From Lactobacillus laiwuensis (GTDB lineage: Bacteria; Bacillota; Bacilli; Lactobacillales; Lactobacillaceae): a DNA stretch of 64,000 nt. This document shows, in pieces, positions 39,046-48,350 of this stretch (within the stretch, counting starts at the first letter, position 1; each line of letters starts with the position of its first letter). The stretch spans positions 432,367-496,366 of the forward strand of contig NZ_BPPB01000001.1 in the NCBI RefSeq assembly GCF_019972835.1, written 5' to 3'. Position numbers and translations under genes: made by a program. The notes beneath the pieces were generated by a model that did not search any database, had not been told where the DNA came from, and saw only the letters and a program-made list of their open reading frames with translations.

Positions 39046-40764
39046 TTAGTCATTATTTTTCTTATCCGAATAATATAAATTTTCTAAACGCTGGTACGAA
39101 CCCGGCTCCACTTTTTCAATAGCAGTTGCTATGGTATCAAGAGCATCCTTATAATTATAATCTTGCTCATAAAGATCCATTGCCTTTTTCTGAGCACTTT
39201 GTATTGAACCATTGTCAGAATATTTGTTTGAATACTGCAAAGTCAGTTGGACTAAATCCGCAGAATTAATAATGTCATCTGCTTCTCGTTTTAGTCTTTC
39301 AACATCATCAGAAATTTGAATTAATTCTTGCGAGATTTTTTCCATGTTCAGACGAACTTGACTCAATTCTTTTGCTACGTGACCGATTTCATTAACAACT
39401 AATGTATACATTTGAACAAAAGCATCTGGATTACCCGGCAAATTTTTACGTTCTAACCGCCGGTAAACTAGAGACACTTCTTGCTTAAAACGATTAATTG
39501 AATCGTTAGCGACATTTTCTGAATCATAAAGGCCATCGACATCTTGCGCCATTGTCTTTTGCTGGTTGCTAATTTCACGTAAACGGTCAAGCATGCTTAA
39601 CCATGATGCCTTAATTTGTGAATAAACGCCCTTGCCATCAGCAACATTCTGCGTATCAACCGTATATTGCCGCTCCATGTCATTGACTTCCTGCTCTAGT
39701 TGCCTGCTGGTAGCAAGCTCATTATGCGTTAGTTCATAACTTTCATCAATATGACGCAATTTGGCCACCAAGTTTTTGGACTCAACCTGTTCATGAGCAA
39801 GAAGTCTCTGGATTTTGTCCTGATTTTCTTCTACAAAAGGTCTTGCCTTATATTCATTAGCCAAAGTATCGTAAAGAGCAGCAATCTCTTTTTTGATTTT
39901 TGCGATTTCTGTGTTCAAATCTGATACCTTTAATTCCGTCAATAATTTGCCCGCATCGGCCACTTGACCGCGAATTTTTTTAATATCGGCTAAAACATCA
40001 ACTTGAGTTATATAATATTTTGAAGACATCATTTTCTTATAACTATTAGAAAGTTCATCCAGTTGGTCTTTAAACACAGTATCAATTTGGTGACGCGCAT
40101 TTCTGATCTCAGGTAAAACTGAACTGATATTCCTCAAAGCTACTTTAATCTTTGACAAAATACGCTTTGCTTCAACCTGGTCTCCTTGAGCAGTCAGACT
40201 CTTAGCTTCAGAAAAGTCACTTTCCATATTAGTCAAATCAGTTTCAATTTTATCAAGTGCACTGCCGTATTCATATGAATTAGCCAAAACGCTTTTACGC
40301 AATTCTTTAAACTGATTGAATAAGTCATTATACTGCTTTTGGTTTTCACGGTTTGATTCAAGTAATTCGGCAAAAACTTCCTTTGTGTTTTTAGCGTCTT
40401 TATAAGTTGAACCCATGATTTCCTGAGCCTGTTTAATATTTTTGTGGGCCTTAAATAGTTGATAGTGTGAGTTTTGGTCAGCAGCTTGTTCAAGAAAACT
40501 CTGTGCAGCAGGAATTTTTTTAGTTGATGCCTGCTCATAGCTTTTGCGCCAAGTAGTCAGTGTGGTCAGACTCTCACCTGCTAAATCCATTTTATCCAGA
40601 TTAATAATGTCTGTTTCTAAATGCATTTTGGCAATTTTAGTGATCAAATCGTCCAATTCAAGAATCTGCCTTAATTGGCGTCGATTGACTATGATCATGA
40701 GCGCTATAATTATAATAATGATTAAAATTGCAATGATTACAACTATGGATTGAGTCGATGACAT
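39046..40764 (-). CDS. ezrA: Septation ring regulator EzrA
   Basis: A 572-residue protein with an N-terminal transmembrane helix (IVVIIAILIIIIIIALMIIV, about 6-25). A long spectrin-like coiled-coil cytoplasmic body makes up the rest. EzrA restricts and positions FtsZ assembly in Firmicutes. The domain between 100 and 560 is rich in Glu, Lys, Gln and Leu heptads and has the family's QNVADGKGVYSQIKASW-type segments. An extended -10 promoter and AGGAGG-type ribosome site (GGAGGAAAAAT) precede it. Confidence 0.93.
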   Translation of the reverse strand: MSSTQSIVVIIAILIIIIIIALMIIVNRRQLRQILELDDLITKIAKMHLETDIINLDKMDLAGESLTTLTTWRKSYEQASTKKIPAAQSFLEQAADQNSHYQLFKAHKNIKQAQEIMGSTYKDAKNTKEVFAELLESNRENQKQYNDLFNQFKELRKSVLANSYEYGSALDKIETDLTNMESDFSEAKSLTAQGDQVEAKRILSKIKVALRNISSVLPEIRNARHQIDTVFKDQLDELSNSYKKMMSSKYYITQVDVLADIKKIRGQVADAGKLLTELKVSDLNTEIAKIKKEIAALYDTLANEYKARPFVEENQDKIQRLLAHEQVESKNLVAKLRHIDESYELTHNELATSRQLEQEVNDMERQYTVDTQNVADGKGVYSQIKASWLSMLDRLREISNQQKTMAQDVDGLYDSENVANDSINRFKQEVSLVYRRLERKNLPGNPDAFVQMYTLVVNEIGHVAKELSQVRLNMEKISQELIQISDDVERLKREADDIINSADLVQLTLQYSNKYSDNGSIQSAQKKAMDLYEQDYNYKDALDTIATAIEKVEPGSYQRLENLYYSDKKNND

Positions 40765-40787
40765 ATTTTTCCTCCAAAACTACCCCA

Positions 40788-40796
40788 ATTATACCA
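40788..40796 (-). promoter_or_regulatory. Extended -10 promoter of ezrA
   Basis: TGGTATAAT on the minus strand (TATAAT at 40788-40793), about 25 bases before the ezrA ATG. The -35 is weak. The AT-rich stretch 40797-40977 between this and the rpsD promoter shows no gene. Confidence 0.65.
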
Positions 40797-40977
40797 AACT
40801 TCTACATTATTGTGGGCAAGAGTTTTTTAAACTAGCATATTTCATTATGCTATAAAAATTGATATGCAGTATTGATAAATGCTACCTTACTTTTAAACAA
40901 AATATTGACTTTTATATGTCTTTATAAACCAAATTTTCTTTTTCTTCCTATAATAATTAAAGCAGTCAATGTTTTCC

Positions 40978-41006
40978 TTGCTTTAATAAGTCAATACAAC
41001 TATAAT
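40978..41006 (+). promoter_or_regulatory. Promoter of rpsD
   Basis: TTGCTT (40978-40983) and TATAAT (41001-41006) are 17 bases apart, giving a start near 41013 and a leader of about 170 bases. Confidence 0.75.
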
Positions 41007-41024
41007 ATAGAACGTGTAAAATAT

Positions 41025-41130
41025 TTGCAGCTATAAGTGGCAAGAACGTCAACATCTTAATACGTTTTAGTGAACGAGTAACCGACGCTGCAATAGGCGA
41101 AAATGAAAATTAAGATGCACGAATGTTAAA
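41025..41130 (+). ncRNA. Structured rpsD leader (ribosomal protein S4 leader type)
   Basis: The untranslated leader has a long-range 9-bp stem CATCTTAAT / ATTAAGATG (41053-41061 and 41109-41117) enclosing smaller hairpins (CGTT / AACG). AACAT (41051-41055) can pair with ATGTT (41123-41127), so alternative folds are possible. S4 autoregulates its own operon in Firmicutes through such a leader. The S4-leader call is an inference from position and structure. Confidence 0.65.
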
Positions 41131-41186
41131 CTTATACGTAATTATTTTACTCCAAAAACTGTTATCAGATTTTATTGGAGGATTTT

Positions 41187-41798
41187 ATGTCAAGATATAC
41201 AGGTCCAAGTTGGAAACGTTCCAGAAGATTAGGAATCTCACTTTCAGGCACTGGTAAGGAGCTTAGCCGTCGTAACTACGCTCCTGGTCAACACGGTCCT
41301 AATTCACGTGGTCGTTTATCAGAATACGGCGAGCAATTGCACGAAAAGCAAAAGTTACGTTGGATGTATGGTTTAAACGAGCGTCAATTTAGAACTTTGT
41401 TCAAACGTGCCGGTAAAATTCGTGAAGGTGAACACGGTACTAACTTTATGGCTTTGCTTGAATGCCGTTTAGACAGCATTGTTTACCGCTTAGGTTTTGC
41501 TACTACAAGAGAACAAGCAAGACAATTGGTTAACCACGGTCACATTACTGTTAACGGCAAGCGTGTTGATATTCCTTCATACGAAGTCAAGGTTGGTGAA
41601 ACCATTGGCCTCAAGGAAAAGTCAAAGAACTTGCAACAAGTTAAGGATGCACTGGAAGCAGTTGTATCCCGCCCATCCTTTGTTTCATTTGATGAGAACA
41701 AAGTAGAAGGTTCACTTGTTCGTCTCCCAGAACGTGATGAAATGGAACCAGAAATTAATGAAGCTCTAGTTGTTGAATACTACAACAAGTTACTTTAA
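41187..41798 (+). CDS. rpsD: 30S ribosomal protein S4
   Basis: A 203-residue primary 16S-binding protein of the small subunit. The start [19 protein letters not shown] is typical of the Firmicutes form without the zinc-binding cysteines. The S4 domain reads [32 protein letters not shown] (about 92-123). Start ATG 41187-41189 follows GGAGGA; an upstream in-frame codon at 41175 overlaps the ribosome site. It is followed by a strong terminator. The structured leader suggests autoregulation. Confidence 0.98.
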   Translation: MSRYTGPSWKRSRRLGISLSGTGKELSRRNYAPGQHGPNSRGRLSEYGEQLHEKQKLRWMYGLNERQFRTLFKRAGKIREGEHGTNFMALLECRLDSIVYRLGFATTREQARQLVNHGHITVNGKRVDIPSYEVKVGETIGLKEKSKNLQQVKDALEAVVSRPSFVSFDENKVEGSLVRLPERDEMEPEINEALVVEYYNKLL

Positions 41799-41813
41799 TT
41801 TCAACATTTTCAC

Positions 41814-41845
41814 AAAACCCCTTTCCTACTTGGAGAGGGGTTTTT
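41814..41845 (+). terminator. Terminator after rpsD
   Basis: A GC-rich stem AACCCCTTTCC / GGAGAGGGGTT with a 5-base loop and a TTTTT tail, 15 bases after the rpsD stop. Confidence 0.88.
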
Positions 41846-41869
41846 GCTACCCGAAAGGAAATCTCATCA

Positions 41870-42337
41870 ATGACTGAAGATTTAAATACCAGAGTTTCAA
41901 ATGCTGCTCAAGGCATTAAACCACAGACAAAACCGGATGAACGCCGAAGATTTTTAGGGTCTCTTCGTGAACGCGTTTTAGTGAGAATGACTAATTCTGA
42001 AGAGCAGGATCCCAAATTAACCAACCTTTTTTTACGCCATTTCAAGGATTACGCGGGTTATAATATCCTGATAAACGGTAATTTGCATGATAATTTTGTT
42101 AATCAGGTAGAAACTTATTGTAGCAAATACGAAACTTCTTTTACCATTGTTAATAACGAGACAGCAAAAACAGGGCCTGATGATTCCGCAATCTTAGTGG
42201 TAGCTTCCAGCGCCATTAACAAAATGCGCATTGAAATAAGTCAAGTTTATCCACCTGAAATGCCTAAAGCTCAACTAGCAACTACTGGTCAAAAAAAGGC
42301 TGGCTTTTGGCACCGGCTTTTCCACGGAGACAATTAA
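41870..42337 (+). CDS. yueI: YueI family protein (DUF1694)
   Basis: A 155-residue soluble protein. The pattern RRRFLGSLRERVLVRMTNSE with the later ILINGNLHDNFVNQVETYC and AILVVASSAINKMRIEI is the DUF1694/YueI layout. The function is unknown. GAAAGGAAA precedes the ATG, and its stop directly abuts the rarA start, so the two are probably translated together. No separate promoter is clear after the rpsD terminator, so readthrough may feed them. Confidence 0.82.
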   Translation: MTEDLNTRVSNAAQGIKPQTKPDERRRFLGSLRERVLVRMTNSEEQDPKLTNLFLRHFKDYAGYNILINGNLHDNFVNQVETYCSKYETSFTIVNNETAKTGPDDSAILVVASSAINKMRIEISQVYPPEMPKAQLATTGQKKAGFWHRLFHGDN

Positions 42338-43639
42338 ATGAAGCCATTAGCTTATAGAATGAGACCGCAAAATTTGAATGAAGTTGTTGGTCAACAACAT
42401 TTGATTGGTCCTGGAAAAATTATTCGTAGAATGGTCGAAGCCAAAATGCTATCTTCGATGATTCTCTATGGTCCCCCTGGCACCGGCAAAACCAGTATTG
42501 CCAGCGCTATTGCCGGCTCCACCAAATATGCCTTTCGTCAGCTTAATGCTGCTACTGATAGTAAAAAGCAGTTAGAGCAGGTGGCGGCTGAGGGAAAATT
42601 AAGTGGAACTGTGATACTGTTACTGGACGAAATTCATCGGTTAGATAAAACGAAACAGGATTTTCTCCTGCCACTTTTAGAATCAGGACAAATTATTCTG
42701 ATAGGAGCGACAACTGAAAACCCCTATATTGCTATCTCACCCGCTATTCGTTCTCGCTGTCAGATTTTTGAACTAAAACCACTGGCAAAAGAAGACGTAA
42801 ATAAGGCAATTGACCGTGCGCTTAAAGATGATAAGAATGGGTTGGGGAATTACCATGTGAAGTTAACTACTGACGCCAGAAATCTTCTAGTGCAAAAAGG
42901 CAACGGTGATTTACGCGCCACATTAAACGGACTGGAATTGGCAGTGAGATCAACCAAGCAGGAAATGATTGCTGCTGGTAAAAATGATGAAGATGAAATA
43001 ACTATTAATCAAGATGAGATGGCAAATTCGATTCAGTTACGCAGCCAAAACTTTGACGCTAAAGGTGACGGTCATTACGATTTAGTATCTGCTTTTCAAA
43101 AATCAATTCGTGGTTCTGATACTGATGCCGCTTTACATTATTTGGCCAGATTAATTGAATCAGGAGATTTAGTGGCAATCTGCCGACGATTAAGTGTAAT
43201 TGCTTATGAAGATATCGGACTGGCAAATCCCGCTGCTGTACAGCACGCGCAAATTGCCATCCAAGCAGCAAAGAATTTGGGATTTCCAGAAGCACGCATC
43301 CCCTTAGCTAACGCAGTAATTGAGCTTACTTTGTCACCTAAGAGCAATAGCGCTATTAGTGCCATTGATTTGGCTCTGCAAGATGTAAAAAATAAAGATT
43401 ATGGCGCAATACCAGCGGACTTAAAAGATGCTCATTATTCTGGTGCTACAAAACTAGGCCATGGCAAAGGTTACATTTACCCACACTCTTTTGCAAATGA
43501 TTGGGTAGCCCAACAGTATTTACCAGATAATCTGGTTGGAAAACAATATTTTCAACCCAAGGGTAATTCTAAAATTGAAAAAGGGTTAAAAAAACAATAC
43601 GAAACTTTGCATGAAATGCAGAAAAATGGTTTAAAATAA
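42338..43639 (+). CDS. rarA: Replication-associated recombination protein A (RarA/MgsA)
   Basis: A 433-residue AAA+ clamp-loader-like ATPase that acts at stalled forks. Walker A is GPPGTGKTSIASAIAG (about residues 45-60), Walker B is LLLDEIHRLDKTKQDFLLP (about 92-110), and sensor 1 is IGATTENPY. The C-terminal tetramerisation domain follows (RRLSVIAYEDIGLANPAAVQHAQ). No base separates it from yueI. It is closed by a bidirectional terminator. Confidence 0.96.
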   Translation: MKPLAYRMRPQNLNEVVGQQHLIGPGKIIRRMVEAKMLSSMILYGPPGTGKTSIASAIAGSTKYAFRQLNAATDSKKQLEQVAAEGKLSGTVILLLDEIHRLDKTKQDFLLPLLESGQIILIGATTENPYIAISPAIRSRCQIFELKPLAKEDVNKAIDRALKDDKNGLGNYHVKLTTDARNLLVQKGNGDLRATLNGLELAVRSTKQEMIAAGKNDEDEITINQDEMANSIQLRSQNFDAKGDGHYDLVSAFQKSIRGSDTDAALHYLARLIESGDLVAICRRLSVIAYEDIGLANPAAVQHAQIAIQAAKNLGFPEARIPLANAVIELTLSPKSNSAISAIDLALQDVKNKDYGAIPADLKDAHYSGATKLGHGKGYIYPHSFANDWVAQQYLPDNLVGKQYFQPKGNSKIEKGLKKQYETLHEMQKNGLK

Positions 43640-43650
43640 TAAAAACATTC

Positions 43651-43690
43651 AAAAAGTGCCACAATTGTAAAAAAATTGTGGCACTTTTCT
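43651..43690. terminator. Bidirectional terminator between rarA and the surface-protein gene
   Basis: A 16-bp stem AAAAGTGCCACAATT / AATTGTGGCACTTTT with a 7-base loop and A/T flanks. It ends rarA on the plus strand and the 1,413-residue surface-protein gene on the minus strand. The flank past the stop (CTTGTTATCAGG, then AGTTAAACTA) is repeated after the giant gene at 48,330-48,352. Confidence 0.85.
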
Positions 43691-43708
43691 TGTTATCAGG
43701 TAGTTAAA

Positions 43709-46700
43709 CTAACCCTTAAAATTTGCTTTTTTAACAAATTCGCTGGTAGTTAAAGTGTAATACTTTTTACCTTTAATTCTGACTGCTGTTCCGTAAGTAT
43801 TTACAGACTTATGCTTCTTCAGTACTTTCTTACCTAGGCGATTACCATATTTACTGTATACATAGGCATTATGCTCCAATTTTAGTTTCTTGGCATCGAT
43901 ATTTCCTGCAGCTATATACAAGCCATTTTCAAGTGCATAATATGCTCTCTTATTGATAACTTTTTGAGTTGAAACAGCAATCGTGGAACCGGCATTTATT
44001 ATCAAGCCGTTTGCACGAACACCGTTTTCATCATAAAGATAAGCATTATGCATTACCTTTTTATTGATAATTACCTGAGTTTGGTCGGCTGCAGCAATTT
44101 CCTTTGCTTTCTTTACAGTGGTACTTACCTTATCACTGGTGAAATTTGCTGCCTTGACGAAGCGGTTTTTGGCAATAATATAGTATTTTTTGCCCCGAAT
44201 CATAACAGAGCTGCCATAAGTCCTAATTGCTTTACCGGCTTTAGACTTGCCATATTTTTTGACACGTTTGCCGTATTGATTGTAAATGTATGCATTATGT
44301 TGCAATTGTTTAGTAGTACCATTGACATTGCCAACCGCAACATAGTATTTTTTACCTTTTGCTCCCTGGTCTACTAAAACATAATATTGTCTATTATTGA
44401 TTGTTTCAGTGCCAATCGTTTCAAGTATTGAACCGATTCCTAGAGTAACTCCATTGGCACGATGACCATTATTATCATAAAGATAGGCATTGTGTTTTAG
44501 AACAACTCTTACTGTCTTAGCTGGTTCCTGGCTGTTTTCCGGCATATTAGGAGTTTGGTTGTTTTGATTGTTATCAGGATTAATATTAGTTATATTTGTG
44601 ACTTGATCGCTGCCACCATCCGAATTAATAACATTGGTCACATTCACGTTAGTATCAATGGCATCACGATATAGTTGATCTATACCATCATTACGTTTTT
44701 GGGTAATGAGTTCGCTTACTGCTGGACTTTCATTTATGCGATTAGTTGCTTTATCAAAATCTTTTTGAATTTGCTGCTTTATCTTATCCTTAACAGTTGA
44801 GCTATAATCAGTATTACTGTCTACAATATTGTCAGCAGCTGTCTGAGCATCAGTTAAAGCCCCATTAGCAATTAATTTTTCCCCAGCGAGTTCAGTTGCT
44901 AAATCTGTCGGATTAGAATTAAGGATCTTTTTGGCTTCTTCATACTTCTTATCGGTCAGATCATGATTAATGTTTGGACCAAATTTTTGTAATTTGTCAA
45001 CGGCAGCCTTATAGGCCTTAGCAAGACGTTCAAGCAATACAGCCGGATCATGCTGCAAAACATTTTCACCTTCTTGACTATCAGCAATCGCTTCACTGAT
45101 AATCTTGTTGACGGCATCATTACGGACAGTATCTATACCTTTTGTATCCGAAGGTTTATCTAATGTACCCGACTGATCTATAGATCCGTTTGCTTCAAGA
45201 ACATCTTTTTGAATCTGTTTCTTTAAAGCTTTCTTTTCATTATCGGTATATACAGTACCATCCTTATGTTTTAGATTATCAACTCTTGCTTCTGCGTTTG
45301 TAGCGGTATCACGAACCTCGCCTTTAGCCAATTCTCTCTCGGCTGCTATTTCTTTTGCGTTAACCTCTGCAACCGTACTACCAGTAATTCCTTTATATTT
45401 ATTAAATACATTATCAACTTCAGTGGTCTTAGCGCTATCACTAAATTCCTTCTTCAGTCTGGCAATAGCTTCTTTGTATTTTTTCTCAAACTCATCATTT
45501 GCATACTTAATAGCATTTTCTAAGTCTGTCTTTTCACTATCCTGAAGTGCTTTTATCTTATTAATTGCAGCTTCAGTGATTTTTTCAATTTTTGCAACAG
45601 TCTCTGCGTCTTCAATATCACTATTAGCTTGAGTTACAATTTCTTTAACGGCAGCTTGTCCCTTAGGACTTAAGACTTTATTTGCCTGTGCAGCAGCATC
45701 TTGAATCTTATCTTTACCTGCCAGTTTTGCAAAAGAGACCTCGGCATTAGTAGCAATTGTATTGAAATCTTGTTGTGCGTTACTTACTGCAGCAATAATA
45801 GCATCTACATTTGTAGCATTATCAATTTTATCTTCTGCAGCAGTCCTGGCATCATTTATAGCTTTAATAGCAGTATCGTACTCATCTTTTTTAGCAGTTC
45901 TTTCAGCTTCGGTTAATTTTTCATAAGCTTTTTTGACACGATCAAGCGCTGCACTTGCATCTACATTGACTGTATCCTTGTTGCTGCTTTTAGCATTAGA
46001 CAAGTCATTATTTTCTTTATTGTCAGCTGTATTTTTAATTTGTTTAATTTGGTTGATAGCAGCGTCCCGCATCTTGGTCACGTCTGGAACGCTTTTAGCT
46101 CCGTCAATGCTTGTTGCAGCATCCTTATTAATTTTATCAACAGCATTCTGATCATTCGGGTCTTTTAAATTCGGTTTGACAATATCACTTATTTGTTGAA
46201 CAGTTTCTTTTGCTGACTCTTTGGCAAATTCTAGTGAAGTATCATCTGTTACACCATTAATTTTATCAATGCCAGCTTTAGATATGGCACTTACATCATT
46301 TTTATCTGTAGCACTTGAAATTGCTGCTTCAGCATCATTTTTAGCATTTTCAATAGTGTCTAGTGCTGTTTCAAGTTTGCCTTTTTCTTTATTTTTACCA
46401 TCTTGATCCAGGTTATTATATTCATCTTGAACTTTATTCTTGGCATTCTCGGCTGCATTTTCAACTCTTATTTTTTCAATAAGTTTAGCCCTTTCAAGAT
46501 CAGTTAAATAAGCTGCTTTTTCAATCGCATCAATAATAGCTTTTCCAGCTTTTTCAGCCGCATCTGCCCTCTCAACAGTAGGTTGCTGTCCAACTATATT
46601 TTTGGCATCATCACAAGTCTGACTGATTGCCTTTATTGCTTTTTCTTTGTCAGCTTCTGATAAATTGGAATTATTAATATTTTCAGTTGCTTTTTTTGCA

Positions 46701-47950
46701 TATTCATCAAGATTCTTTTGATCTAATCCAATTTGTTGATTTAATTTCGAAGCTTCTAGATATACCGTATTTATTTTAATAGTGCCATTACTTTTTTCCG
46801 TATCAGCTAAGCCTAAATCACCAGCTTTTTCTATATTATTGATAGTAGTCTGATAGTATAGGTTAACTTTATTTTTTAGAGCACTCTTATTTTCAACACT
46901 AATGTTTGGGAAATTGTCAATCAGCTCATTAACCAAGGTTTGAGTGTCAGTTAAATCTTCAATTAGTGCTGCAATTTCATCTGGTTCAAGTACATTATAC
47001 TTGTTCAACTCCGCTTGGTCAGCATCTGATTTGACAGCAAAAATATTTTTTATTGTTTTATCTGTTATTAAATATATTTTTTGAATGGAGTCAGCAGTGG
47101 TAAAATCTGTATCAGCTTGCTTTTTCTCTTCATCAACAAGATTCTCATAAATTTTATCGTTGGCCTTAATAACACTTTTTTTAGCATTATTAGCTTGTTC
47201 GTCAACGTTTGCTTTGCTTGTAATAGCATCAATAGTTGTCTTTTTGGCAAAATGCAGTTCTGCAGCCGCTGCAAGATTTAAAATGTCCCTAATAGCAGTT
47301 TCTGCTGTTGAATCTATTTCTTCGACATTTTTTCCTGCATTGAGTTTAGCTATCACCTCAGTATCAATTTTATCAATCTGAGCCAAATAATCATTTTTAG
47401 TGTCCAAGTCGTCTTGATCTTTTGAAGAAGAACCATATGCTTTATTTACTCGAATTTGCGCAGTTTGAATTGTAGATTTTATATCAGATTTTCTATTATT
47501 TTGCACTGATTCGATATCACTTTGATCGGATCCATCTTTTTTCAAATGATCTTTAGTAAGATTGTTTTTTTCATCCTGATCAGTATCAGCTTTTTTTGCA
47601 ACGTTTGCCTGAACACCTGAAGCAGTATTATTAGATACAGACTTTGGGACAGTGGAAGTGCTTGCGACACTTTTCTTGTCACCATCAGTCTCAGTATTTT
47701 TTTTAGAACCAAGTGTGATTACATTATCATTAGCAGTAGAATTACCTGAAACTGTTTCTGTTTTATCAATAGCATGCTGTGCAGTCGATTCAGTATCAGC
47801 TTTAACTGTTTGACTGCCAGCTCCGAAAAGAGTGAATCCCAGTAGAACAGAAGTCGCTCCAATTGTTAATTTGCGAATTAAAAAATGATCCTGCTTTGCT
47901 TGCAATTCTATTTTTCTTAATTTCGCATTATAGTTATTTTTACTTAGCAT
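43709..47950 (-). CDS. Secreted SLAP-anchored surface protein with DUF1542-like repeats
   Basis: A protein of about 1,413 residues. The N-terminus is a YSIRK-type signal with a variant core (FLIRKLTIGATSVLLGF, cleavage after QTVKA). A Ser/Thr/Lys/Asp linker, then helical DUF1542-like repeats follow, with two full repeat pairs. A shared module precedes the anchor and contains ERELAKGEVRDTATNAE and NVNVTNVINSD. Four SLAP segments (HNAYLYDNNGHRANG, HNAYIYNQYGKRVKK and two more) bind the wall. There is no LPXTG. Start ATG 47948-47950 follows GAGGAAGGA; the longer reading adds ten residues across the ribosome site. It is a paralogue of the neighbouring giant gene. Probable adhesin or S-layer-associated protein; the ligand is unknown. 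Confidence 0.9.
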   Translation of the reverse strand: MLSKNNYNAKLRKIELQAKQDHFLIRKLTIGATSVLLGFTLFGAGSQTVKADTESTAQHAIDKTETVSGNSTANDNVITLGSKKNTETDGDKKSVASTSTVPKSVSNNTASGVQANVAKKADTDQDEKNNLTKDHLKKDGSDQSDIESVQNNRKSDIKSTIQTAQIRVNKAYGSSSKDQDDLDTKNDYLAQIDKIDTEVIAKLNAGKNVEEIDSTAETAIRDILNLAAAAELHFAKKTTIDAITSKANVDEQANNAKKSVIKANDKIYENLVDEEKKQADTDFTTADSIQKIYLITDKTIKNIFAVKSDADQAELNKYNVLEPDEIAALIEDLTDTQTLVNELIDNFPNISVENKSALKNKVNLYYQTTINNIEKAGDLGLADTEKSNGTIKINTVYLEASKLNQQIGLDQKNLDEYAKKATENINNSNLSEADKEKAIKAISQTCDDAKNIVGQQPTVERADAAEKAGKAIIDAIEKAAYLTDLERAKLIEKIRVENAAENAKNKVQDEYNNLDQDGKNKEKGKLETALDTIENAKNDAEAAISSATDKNDVSAISKAGIDKINGVTDDTSLEFAKESAKETVQQISDIVKPNLKDPNDQNAVDKINKDAATSIDGAKSVPDVTKMRDAAINQIKQIKNTADNKENNDLSNAKSSNKDTVNVDASAALDRVKKAYEKLTEAERTAKKDEYDTAIKAINDARTAAEDKIDNATNVDAIIAAVSNAQQDFNTIATNAEVSFAKLAGKDKIQDAAAQANKVLSPKGQAAVKEIVTQANSDIEDAETVAKIEKITEAAINKIKALQDSEKTDLENAIKYANDEFEKKYKEAIARLKKEFSDSAKTTEVDNVFNKYKGITGSTVAEVNAKEIAAERELAKGEVRDTATNAEARVDNLKHKDGTVYTDNEKKALKKQIQKDVLEANGSIDQSGTLDKPSDTKGIDTVRNDAVNKIISEAIADSQEGENVLQHDPAVLLERLAKAYKAAVDKLQKFGPNINHDLTDKKYEEAKKILNSNPTDLATELAGEKLIANGALTDAQTAADNIVDSNTDYSSTVKDKIKQQIQKDFDKATNRINESPAVSELITQKRNDGIDQLYRDAIDTNVNVTNVINSDGGSDQVTNITNINPDNNQNNQTPNMPENSQEPAKTVRVVLKHNAYLYDNNGHRANGVTLGIGSILETIGTETINNRQYYVLVDQGAKGKKYYVAVGNVNGTTKQLQHNAYIYNQYGKRVKKYGKSKAGKAIRTYGSSVMIRGKKYYIIAKNRFVKAANFTSDKVSTTVKKAKEIAAADQTQVIINKKVMHNAYLYDENGVRANGLIINAGSTIAVSTQKVINKRAYYALENGLYIAAGNIDAKKLKLEHNAYVYSKYGNRLGKKVLKKHKSVNTYGTAVRIKGKKYYTLTTSEFVKKANFKG

Positions 47951-47984
47951 TATTAGTCCTTCCTCATTATTTAAGCACACCTAT

Positions 47985-48013
47985 ATTGTATAAGAATCAT
48001 TATTAGTTGTAAA
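47985..48013 (-). promoter_or_regulatory. Promoter of the 1,413-residue surface protein
   Basis: TTTACA (48008-48013) and TACAAT (47985-47990) with 17-base spacing on the minus strand, one mismatch each from consensus, about 35 bases before the start codon. Confidence 0.7.
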
Positions 48014-48290
48014 TATATTATATTTATTAATATTAAATTATAAATACTAGTTATTTTAATATAAGTAGTATTACATTAGTTATATCTATTTAATCCCTTT
48101 ATAACTAAAACAAATTAAAAATAGTTTTCATAAATAGATAGACATAAGTATTTATTTTTGATAAATTTATTTAATTTTGATTTTTAAGTTTTTTTTCAAC
48201 TAATTTTTTAGTATTAAAAAACTATCCGAAATAGTGGGTTGTGGTTTTAAGGTGTTATATATTAATAAGTCACAAAATATTTCGCAAAAG
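48014..48290. other. AT-rich intergenic region between the two surface-protein genes
   Basis: This stretch is extremely AT-rich with poly-A/T runs. It contains no plausible coding frame and no clear RNA structure. It may hold upstream promoter elements for the gene at its left. Confidence 0.5.
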
Positions 48291-48333
48291 AAAAAGTGAC
48301 ATAATTGTTTTTTACAGTTGTGTCACTTCTCTT
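48291..48333 (-). terminator. Terminator of the giant surface-protein gene
   Basis: A 13-bp stem with two G-U pairs (AGTGACATAATTG / CAGTTGTGTCACT) is flanked by an A run that reads as T on the minus strand. Its sequence and the following CTTGTTATCAGG closely match the terminator at 43,651-43,690, which points to a shared duplication. Confidence 0.75.
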
Positions 48334-48350
48334 GTTATCAGGAAGTTAAA

